Source: Pseudomonadota bacterium (GTDB taxonomy: Bacteria; Desulfobacterota; Desulfobulbia; Desulfobulbales; SURF-16). From it: a stretch of DNA of 10,174 nt. The stretch lies in assembly GCA_030597865.1 (NCBI GenBank), contig JAUVQZ010000099.1, positions 1 to 10,174 of the forward strand, given 5' to 3'. Below, piece by piece: positions 5,229-10,174 of the stretch. Both the position numbers and the translations under genes were made by a program. Within the stretch, counting starts at the first letter, position 1. Every line of letters starts with the position of its first letter. The notes beneath the pieces were generated by a model. It saw nothing but the letters and a program-made list of their open reading frames with translations. It searched no databases and was not told the DNA's origin.

Positions 5229-5603
5229 AGTGGTGCTTGAAGGCCAGGACTGTTAGGGGAGGGGGGCCCTTTTCGCCCGTTTCACTGGCTGGGTAGACAG
5301 CAGCGCAAGCGGTCTAAAAGGAACAAGACAATATTCGCAGCAAGAAAGATAATACTGGCAACAGACCTCCCCACGGTAATCCGTGATGAATCTTTTTTTT
5401 GGGGTAAGCTCCCGTTTTTCATGCCTTGAAGAAGGCAGAGATGCAAAAGCGTCTTTGGGAACCTGGATTTTTTTTGCAGATCGGTTATATGGATGGGGTG
5501 CCTGGCAAAAGGTCATTTTTGCAGCGGCCTCCTGCCCAGGAAAATGAAGCAAAGAACTGGGGCCAGTGTTCCCCAAGGTAAAATCCATTATGGAGAAAAA
5601 ACC
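5229..5603. other. Gene-free leader region before the NifU-like gene
   Basis: Apart from the repeat at 5371-5388, I see no gene in these 375 bases. There are several T runs (5393-5400, 5468-5475), a small hairpin around 5440-5453 (GATGC-AAAA-GCGTC), and no promoter with good spacing. Open frames exist on both strands but have no ribosome site and no recognisable protein. The final stretch holds the GGAG ribosome site (5592-5595) of the next gene. Confidence 0.5.
5371..5388 (-). repeat. 18-bp repeat, right copy (faces 5060-5077)
   Basis: CCACGGTAATCCGTGATG is the exact reverse complement of 5060-5077. It is followed after three bases by a C and T8 run. The two copies bracket the REP-like pair at 5129-5202 about symmetrically in kind, though not in distance. 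No gene lies between them. Confidence 0.7.
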
Positions 5604-6296
5604 ATGATCTATTCTCCCGAAGTCGAAGAAATGTGCTGTGTGGCCAAGGGGCCCAAAAACGGCCCTGCCCCCATCCCCCAGGAGGGTGGCTGGACCCAGG
5701 TCAAAGAGATCGGCGATGTCAGCGGTCTGACCCATGGTGTTGGCTGGTGCGCCCCCCATCAGGGCGGCTGTAAACTCACCGTCAATATCAAGAAGGGCAT
5801 TGTCGAAGAGGCCCTCATTGAGACGGTGGGCTGTACTGGCATGACCCATTCAGCGGCCATGGCCGCCGAGATTCTGCCGGGCAAGACCATCTTAGAGGCG
5901 CTCAATACCGACCTGGTCTGTGACGCCATCAATGTTGCCATGCGTGAGCTCTTTCAACAGATCGTCTATGGTCGCAGCCAGTCCGCCTTTTCAGAGGGCG
6001 GCCTGCCCATTGGCGCCGGTCTTGAGGATCTGGGCAAGGGCCTTCGCTCCGTGGCCGGAACCATGTATGGCACGGCCAAGAAGGGTCCCCGTTACCTGGA
6101 GATGGCTGAGGGCTATGTCCTGGAGAACGGCCTGGATAGCAATGACGAGATCATCGGTTATAAATTCGTTCACCTCGGCCTGATGATGGATGCCATTAAG
6201 AAGGGGATTGATGCCAACCAGGCCCTGGAAGATGCCACCGGTATCTACGGTCGTTTCGCTGATGCCGTTAAAACCATTGATCCCCGTAAGGAATAG
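5604..6296 (+). CDS. NifU/IscU-like iron-sulfur scaffold-type protein, partner of GGGtGRT protein
   Basis: The start is ATG 5604, eight bases after GGAG; the frame is open upstream to 5493 but that stretch is unlike a protein. The 230-residue product has the core of the NifU N-terminal/IscU fold: a strand KLTVNIKKGIVEEALIETVG leading to GCTGMTHSAAMAAEIL, then PGKTILEAL (93-100), close to the IscU pattern G-C-x-(S/A)-x-A-S-S. Candidate metal or cluster ligands are Cys49, Cys56, Cys77 and Cys106; Cys11-Cys12 are extra. The C-terminal 100 residues go beyond a usual IscU of about 130 residues and may be a specific helical domain. IscU-type proteins assemble Fe-S clusters and pass them on. Here no IscS, HscA or ferredoxin gene is nearby, so the function is probably special to the pair with the gene 18 bases downstream. 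Confidence 0.85.
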   Translation: MIYSPEVEEMCCVAKGPKNGPAPIPQEGGWTQVKEIGDVSGLTHGVGWCAPHQGGCKLTVNIKKGIVEEALIETVGCTGMTHSAAMAAEILPGKTILEALNTDLVCDAINVAMRELFQQIVYGRSQSAFSEGGLPIGAGLEDLGKGLRSVAGTMYGTAKKGPRYLEMAEGYVLENGLDSNDEIIGYKFVHLGLMMDAIKKGIDANQALEDATGIYGRFADAVKTIDPRKE

Positions 6297-6314
6297 GCGC
6301 ATAGGAGAAAGAAC

Positions 6315-7310
6315 ATGGCATTGTTTGAAGGATATGAGAGAAGAATTGGTCAGATCACTCCTGTGCTCGGGCAGTATGGCATCTCCTCCCTGGAGGAGGC
6401 GCGGAAGATCTGTGAGGATTATGGGGTTGATGTGTACAGCCTGGTCAAGGAGATCCAGCCCATCTGTTTTGAGAACGCCTGCTGGGGTTATATCGTTGGC
6501 GCGGCCATTGCCATCAAAAAAGAGCTCACCGTGGCATCTGATATTGCCGCCGCCATTGGCGAGGGTCTGCAGAGCTTCTGCATTCCCGGCTCTGTTGCCC
6601 ATGACCGTAAGGTTGGCCTGGGCCACGGCAATCTGGCCGCCATGCTGCTCCGTGACGAGACGAGATGCTTTGCCTTCCTGGCCGGTCATGAGTCCTTTGC
6701 CGCCGCCGAAGGCGCCATTGGCATTGCCAGGTCAGCCAACCGGGTGCGCAAGGAACCCCTCAAGGTCATCTTGAATGGTCTGGGCAAGGATGCCGCCCAT
6801 ATCATTGCCCGGATAAACGGTTTTACCCATGTCAAGACCGCCTTTGACTATGGCAAGGGCGAGGTGAGCATTGTGGAGGAGACCGTCTACTCCGAGGGTG
6901 ATCGGGGCAAGGTGCGCTGCTATGGCGCCGATGATGTCCGCGAGGGTGTGGCCATTAATCACCTGGAGGGCGTGGATGTCTCCATCACCGGCAACTCCAC
7001 CAACCCCACCCGTTTCCAGCACCCGGTGGCTGGCACCTATAAGAAGGAGTGTGTCCAGCAGGGCAAGAGGTATTTTTCCGTGGCCTCCGGTGGTGGTACG
7101 GGACGCACCCTGCATCCGGATAATATGGGGGCGGGGCCTGCCTCCTACGGCATGACCGACACCATGGGCCGCATGCATTCCGACGCCCAGTTTGCCGGCT
7201 CCTCCTCGGTGCCGGCCCATGTGGAGATGATGGGGTTGATCGGTATGGGGAACAACCCCATGGTGGGCGCCACGGTGGCAGTAAGCGTTGCCCTGGAGCA
7301 GGCCTCCTGA
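6315..7310 (+). CDS. GGGtGRT family protein
   Basis: The 331-residue product carries the motif GGGTGRT at 259-265, from which this Pfam family of unknown function takes its name. The flanks are strongly conserved in character: FSVASGGGTGRTLHPDNMGAGPASYGMTD-type sequence, then SSVPAHVEMMGLIGMGNNPMVGATVAVS at the C-terminus. The glycine-rich GGGTGRT and the GLGHGNLAAMLL segment (101-112) suggest a nucleotide or phosphate binding site, which is inference. Cys residues at 33, 51, 56, 89, 118, 202 and 246 could bind a metal or cluster. There is no signal peptide or membrane helix, so it is cytoplasmic. AGGAG lies seven bases before the ATG and 18 bases separate it from the NifU-like gene, so the two form an operon. 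The family is typically found beside such a NifU-like gene in anaerobes. The reaction is unknown. Confidence 0.92.
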   Translation: MALFEGYERRIGQITPVLGQYGISSLEEARKICEDYGVDVYSLVKEIQPICFENACWGYIVGAAIAIKKELTVASDIAAAIGEGLQSFCIPGSVAHDRKVGLGHGNLAAMLLRDETRCFAFLAGHESFAAAEGAIGIARSANRVRKEPLKVILNGLGKDAAHIIARINGFTHVKTAFDYGKGEVSIVEETVYSEGDRGKVRCYGADDVREGVAINHLEGVDVSITGNSTNPTRFQHPVAGTYKKECVQQGKRYFSVASGGGTGRTLHPDNMGAGPASYGMTDTMGRMHSDAQFAGSSSVPAHVEMMGLIGMGNNPMVGATVAVSVALEQAS

Positions 7311-7339
7311 TTTTCTTCGCCACCCCGGTTATGTTGAGC

Positions 7340-7378
7340 AAAAAAGGCCCGACCCATTGAATGGATCGGGCCTTTTTT
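7340..7378 (+). terminator. Strong intrinsic terminator of the NifU-like/GGGtGRT operon
   Basis: AAAAAAGGCCCGA (7340-7352) pairs perfectly with TCGGGCCTTTTTT (7366-7378), and CCAT/ATGG (7354-7357 with 7361-7364) extends the stem above a one-base-per-side gap. The run of T is part of the stem, so it can work in both directions. It begins 30 bases after the stop codon. Confidence 0.92.
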
Positions 7379-7715
7379 ATATCAATGCCAGGGAGCCGTT
7401 GTTGGCAAAACCTTTAGTTTTCCCCATGCCAGCCTGACTTCTCCACCTGCACTTTGCCTTAACCGGCTGATATTGTTTCTGATCGTTTTTTTTACTGGTA
7501 GTTTTTCCTATTTAAGGCTATGCTTCAGAGCTTTATTTGTAAGGAGATTCATGGGCTTGCTATACGTATTGCTTCGTTGGCAGGTCAGGGGCAGGATCTG
7601 GTTTTGGGCTCTGTTTACGCACAAAATAGCAGTCATTTATTCCAGGTTCATTAATAATGTAAGCTAGGAGTTGGTCAGGTTTGTCACCCAGGCCTGATCA
7701 TACGTTGTCTGTAAC
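7379..7715. other. Gene-poor A/T-richer stretch
   Basis: I see no well-supported gene in these 337 bases. The only open frame worth noting is a 38-codon one at 7551-7667, preceded by AAGGAG at 7541-7546 (see findings). A weak hairpin, GGTCAGG (7673-7679) with CCTGATC (7693-7699), lies just before the next gene. No clear promoter with correct spacing was found. Confidence 0.5.
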
Positions 7716-8036
7716 ATGAAAAAATTATGTCTTGAGAGTGCCAAGCGTAAGTATACGCAACAGCGGCACGAAGGAACCTATCATTCCCTGTGGTATCGGG
7801 AGAACTGGCAGGCCGAATGGTTACGTTTTACGGGGAAGGACGGTCAGAAAAAATTCACCTTCAAGGAGATGCCGCTCCATCGTCGTAAATTGGCCATCAG
7901 CATGGCCAATATTGACAATCATCAGGTGGAAGATGTGCCCGTGGGCGAGCAGGATTTTTCCCTGGCCCGTGATGGCAAGAAGGCGGCTGATCAAAATAAT
8001 AATACGGTTATTCGCCGTAAGTCGAATAACGCCTGA
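7716..8036 (+). CDS. Small hypothetical protein, W/K/R-rich
   Basis: I do not recognise this 106-residue protein. It is basic and hydrophilic, has no signal peptide, membrane helix or Cys pair beyond Cys5, and so is probably cytoplasmic. The middle part is rich in aromatic and basic residues (SLWYRENWQAEWLRFTGK, about 24-41), followed by a likely helix (PLHRRKLAISMANID) and a polar tail. Nucleic acid binding would suit the composition but cannot be shown. ATG 7716 is the only possible upstream start, since a stop codon lies at 7695. It lacks a clear ribosome site. An 8-bp inverted repeat (8007-8014 with 8023-8030) lies at the end of the frame. The neighbouring PhnA-type gene converges on it with 27 bases between stops. 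Confidence 0.55.
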   Translation: MKKLCLESAKRKYTQQRHEGTYHSLWYRENWQAEWLRFTGKDGQKKFTFKEMPLHRRKLAISMANIDNHQVEDVPVGEQDFSLARDGKKAADQNNNTVIRRKSNNA

Positions 8037-8063
8037 TTCTCACGATTGCTGTCGGCGGGATCA

Positions 8064-8459
8064 TCACGATTCGTTGAGCCACTCAATGATGCCTGGTTCA
8101 AGGTAGAGCCCTTCCAGGAGAGAGGTGGCCCAATCTTCACCCTGGGCGCTGAGTTGGCGTGACAGTCTAACAGCCGTGACCTGCACCGGTGGCAGGTCAC
8201 TCCAGATAGCTGTTTCTAAAAAACGCCAGTATTGGCGGTCGAGATCTTTTGGCCCCATTGCCTCCTGGCATGGTTCACAGATGAATATGGTGTGCGCCAT
8301 GTCTGGTTCTCCTGGTAATGGGGCAACCTCCAAGGCCCCAAGCCTTGTTTGGCCATGGCCGCAAAGCTCGCAGTGGGCCCGGGACCTCCTGGTCAGATCT
8401 TTGCCAAGCTGGGCAAGGGCATCCAGGCGCGCTCTCTTAGGTGTCAGTCCTTTTGCCAT
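8064..8459 (-). CDS. PhnA-type zinc-ribbon protein
   Basis: The 131-residue protein has a zinc-ribbon made of CELC (Cys30, Cys33) and CEPC (Cys61, Cys64), with the knuckle distance expected of the PhnA N-terminal zinc-ribbon family. The segment after it (DRQYWRFLETAIWSDLPPVQVTAVRL, about 74-99) matches the family pattern of NHWRCLNxSMWSxVPAVQVxAWR. The family is named after a gene of the E. coli phosphonate operon, but its members are not needed for phosphonate use and their role is unresolved, so a phosphonate function should not be assumed. An AAGGAG site precedes the ATG. The first 23 bases overlap the end of the glycosyltransferase gene, so the two are cotranscribed and probably translationally coupled. 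Confidence 0.78.
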   Translation of the reverse strand: MAKGLTPKRARLDALAQLGKDLTRRSRAHCELCGHGQTRLGALEVAPLPGEPDMAHTIFICEPCQEAMGPKDLDRQYWRFLETAIWSDLPPVQVTAVRLSRQLSAQGEDWATSLLEGLYLEPGIIEWLNES

Positions 8460-9699
8460 TATTATCTCCTTGGATGGGGATGTGGTGGGCCTTTAATTTT
8501 GCTAAGGGATAGAAGGTGCCGCGCCAGCGTATGCCACCCTGGCGCACCGTGATAACCACGGCCCTCCATAATGTATAGAGCCTGATATAGCTTGCAACCG
8601 GGAGCCAGATCAGATGTCTTTTCGGTATGCCGACAAAATGGGCGGCGCTGCCAAAGAGAAGAATATGGCAGCCGATAATGGCGCTATTTATGGCCCTGGT
8701 CGGGTCACTGGTGAGAAAAAGGGCCCACCAGGGCCAGATGCCGGCCACAATCATGAAGATGCTGACCGCAACCACCTTGGCCATGCTGTAATCAAGGGCG
8801 GCAAAGCTGTTTTTTTCCAGGCCCCTGACCATGGCAGGCAGGGAGTGATACCAGGGAACCCTGACAAATTGGCCACCATGGAGACATTCCTGGCGAAAAC
8901 CATGGCCCTTGATGAGTACCCCCAGCATCACATCATCAATGGGGGACATGGCGATTTTCCCATGGCCCCCTATCTCTTCGTAGACCGTGCGGCGCATCAT
9001 GTTGAAGGCTCCAATGCCGATACTGCGGCTGCTTTTCGGGTCAACCGCCTTCCATGGCTTTAGGAAACCAGCGAGAGTAACCCCAAATTCAATAACCACC
9101 ATATTGAGCAGGCCGCCAGGGAGCTCAGGGGTAAACAGCAGGGTGAGGTGGTCAAGGTCCCTATCCTCCATCCGGCGAAGGGCCCGTTTCAGGGTGGAGG
9201 GCGCAAGCGTGACATCGGCATCGGTGAAGAGAAGGAGGTCTCCCTCTGCCATTTTTGCCCCCTGCTGCAGGGCATGGTGTTTGCCGAGCCAGTCAGCAGG
9301 AAGCTCGGAGATATGGAGAACATGGAGGTTGGAGTGAAGCCGGGCCAGACGCTCAAGCACATCTCCGGTGCCATCGGTGGAGCGATCGTTGATAGCAATA
9401 ATCTCAAGGTTGTCGTAGTCAAGGTTGACCAGGGAGTTCAGGGCAGCACCTATGCTTTTTTCTTCATTTAAGGCGGCCACAATGATGGAGACGGAGGGCC
9501 CTGGTTGATGGACCTCAGGTGGTATGGACCTCAGGTTTTTAAGGCGTCTTGTGCCCATTGCCATCTCGACACTGAAGGCGAGCACCACAACAAGGGTCAG
9601 TATGGAGAGGGTGAAAAGAACCATGGCGCCAGTGTACCATGAACCACTGGGCCAGGTGGATTGATAATGGTGGGGAACCACAAAAAGGTTCACCGTCAA
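8437..9699 (-). CDS. Membrane-anchored family 2 glycosyltransferase
   Basis: The protein has up to 420 residues. A membrane helix lies near 26-46. A GT-A domain follows from about 69: VSIIVAALNEEKSIG, the nucleotide-binding IAINDRSTDGT (101-111), the metal-binding DAD (160-162) within FTDADVTLAP, and the likely catalytic PIDDVMLG (253-260). Two or three membrane helices (about 308-330, 337-357, 363-385) close the protein. GT2 enzymes of this layout transfer a sugar from a nucleotide donor to a lipid or polymer at the inner face of the membrane. The segment LPADWLGKHHALQQG recalls hopanoid-associated (HpnB-like) and carotenoid glycosyltransferases, but no hopanoid genes are nearby. The start is uncertain: TTG 9699 has no ribosome site, and the ATG at 9624 (residue 26) may be real. 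It overlaps the downstream PhnA-type gene by 23 bases. Confidence 0.82.
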   Translation of the reverse strand: MTVNLFVVPHHYQSTWPSGSWYTGAMVLFTLSILTLVVVLAFSVEMAMGTRRLKNLRSIPPEVHQPGPSVSIIVAALNEEKSIGAALNSLVNLDYDNLEIIAINDRSTDGTGDVLERLARLHSNLHVLHISELPADWLGKHHALQQGAKMAEGDLLLFTDADVTLAPSTLKRALRRMEDRDLDHLTLLFTPELPGGLLNMVVIEFGVTLAGFLKPWKAVDPKSSRSIGIGAFNMMRRTVYEEIGGHGKIAMSPIDDVMLGVLIKGHGFRQECLHGGQFVRVPWYHSLPAMVRGLEKNSFAALDYSMAKVVAVSIFMIVAGIWPWWALFLTSDPTRAINSAIIGCHILLFGSAAHFVGIPKRHLIWLPVASYIRLYTLWRAVVITVRQGGIRWRGTFYPLAKLKAHHIPIQGDNNGKRTDT

Positions 9700-9832
9700 A
9701 GTCAGGGAAGACTATTTGTGTTTGGAAAGATGGTTAGCCGCGACTTTGAAGGCTGATATCCCCTCTCCCAGGCATTTCTTCCGTGGTTTCCGTGGCAAAA
9801 ACAAAGGCATTCCCACACATTGACGAAGAGCC

Positions 9833-9874
9833 AAAAAAAAGGACTCTGCCCCCAGGGGCAGGAGTCCTTTTTTT
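9833..9874 (-). terminator. Intrinsic terminator of the right-edge cytochrome gene
   Basis: GGACTCTGCCCC (9841-9852) pairs with GGGGCA (9855-9860) and GAGTCC (9862-9867), with one bulged G. Eight A (9833-9840) and seven T (9868-9874) flank it, so on the minus strand a U-tract follows the hairpin. It lies 25 bases beyond the cytochrome stop codon and can also stop transcription from the left. Confidence 0.88.
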
Positions 9875-9898
9875 ATAGCGGCTGTTAAGCCGATGAGG

Positions 9899-10174
9899 TT
9901 ATTTGACCAGGTCGTGGGCAATGCCGTGGCACTGACCGCATTTCGGGAAGTTCCTGTGCATTGTCTCAGGGTGCGGCTCACCATGGCAGGAGCTGCATTG
10001 TGGTATCATCTTATGGTTCTCCTTGTGACAGGTGGCGCATGAGATCTTGGCATGGGCGGCTTGGTTTTTTTCCAGGGTGGTCAAGACATCGTCATGGCAG
10101 CTGGCGCAGCTGGATGATGGAATCTCATCGGGATAGGAGACCCTGAGTGGCATATGCGGCTTATGACAGCTCAG
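9899..10174 (-). CDS. Multihaem cytochrome c, C-terminal part (5' truncated)
   Basis: The minus-strand frame is open from base 10174 to the stop at 9901-9899 and gives 91 residues. An ATG at 10153 is inside the gene, since coding sequence with an SCH haem remnant (LSCHKPH) continues upstream of it to the edge. Four complete CXXCH motifs are visible (CASCH, CATCH, CSSCH, CGQCH) plus that partial one, with extra His residues (HDDV, HKEN, HGEPH, HGIAH) that can be axial ligands for bis-His haems. This is the pattern of periplasmic or membrane-attached multihaem cytochromes with closely packed haems. The length, the N-terminal part and any membrane anchor are beyond the window. Its own terminator lies just downstream. 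Confidence 0.88.
   Translation of the reverse strand: MSCHKPHMPLRVSYPDEIPSSSCASCHDDVLTTLEKNQAAHAKISCATCHKENHKMIPQCSSCHGEPHPETMHRNFPKCGQCHGIAHDLVK

Noticed and set aside
3913..5388. Repeats as a CRISPR array or insertion-sequence ends
   Set aside because: The copies are inverted pairs, not regularly spaced direct repeats with unique spacers. No cas or transposase gene is present, and no target duplication was seen.
5455..5490. TTGGGA and TTATAT as a promoter of the NifU-like operon
   Set aside because: The 24-base spacing is too long for sigma70 and the -35 match is weak.
5253..5849. 198-codon open frame on the minus strand
   Set aside because: It runs across the gene-free repeat region and antisense into the NifU-like gene. 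It has no ribosome site or recognisable domain.
5991..6689. 232-codon open frame on the minus strand
   Set aside because: It is antisense to both the NifU-like and GGGtGRT genes, whose coding sense is certain from their motifs.
7732..8106. 124-codon frame overlapping the 7716-8036 gene
   Set aside because: The product is Arg/Ile-rich and unlike a folded protein, and it runs on into the antisense of the PhnA-type gene. The 7716 frame has a more protein-like composition.
9712..9984. 90-codon open frame on the minus strand overlapping the right-edge cytochrome
   Set aside because: It overlaps the haem-motif-bearing frame in another phase, spans the terminator at 9833-9874, and gives no recognisable protein.

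Overview
The window looks like a chromosomal segment of an anaerobic, cytochrome-rich Gram-negative bacterium. A sulfate-reducing or sulfur-disproportionating member of the Desulfobulbales (Desulfobacterota) is the best guess. The signs are multihaem c-type cytochrome genes at both edges, an outer-membrane porin with an N-terminal coiled coil, a periplasmic dihaem cytochrome, and a NifU-like/GGGtGRT gene pair of the kind found in anaerobes. The taxonomic placement is inference, because there is no rRNA or marker gene here.

Left part (1-2368). The 3' end of a multihaem cytochrome c gene is followed by a small membrane protein that has a HAMP domain but no output domain. Its stop codon abuts that of a convergent two-gene operon (1901 to 721, minus strand): a six-helix membrane transporter with a His-rich loop, then a MarR-type regulator. 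Between this operon and the porin is a divergent intergenic region with a recognisable promoter on each strand. The porin leader also contains a possible Shine-Dalgarno-sequestering element.

Centre (2369-5603). The porin gene is closely followed by a 52-residue lipoprotein gene that had to be read by hand. Next come a perfect 60-bp palindrome of the widespread CCCTTCGACAGGCTCAGGG type and a periplasmic dihaem cytochrome c. About 700 bp without a gene follow, packed with inverted repeats: a nested hairpin, an intrinsic terminator, a second copy of the CCCTTCGACAGGCTCAGGG repeat pair, and two facing copies of an 18-bp repeat.

Right part (5604-10174). A two-gene operon encodes a NifU/IscU-like scaffold-type protein and a GGGtGRT-family protein, and ends in a strong terminator. 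This conserved pair of unknown function is the most interesting candidate system in the window. After a sparse stretch come a small unrecognised gene (7716-8036) and a convergent minus-strand operon of a membrane glycosyltransferase 2 gene overlapping a PhnA-type zinc-ribbon gene. The window ends in the 3' part of another multihaem cytochrome gene on the minus strand, with its own terminator.

No tRNA, rRNA, CRISPR array, insertion sequence or transposase was found.
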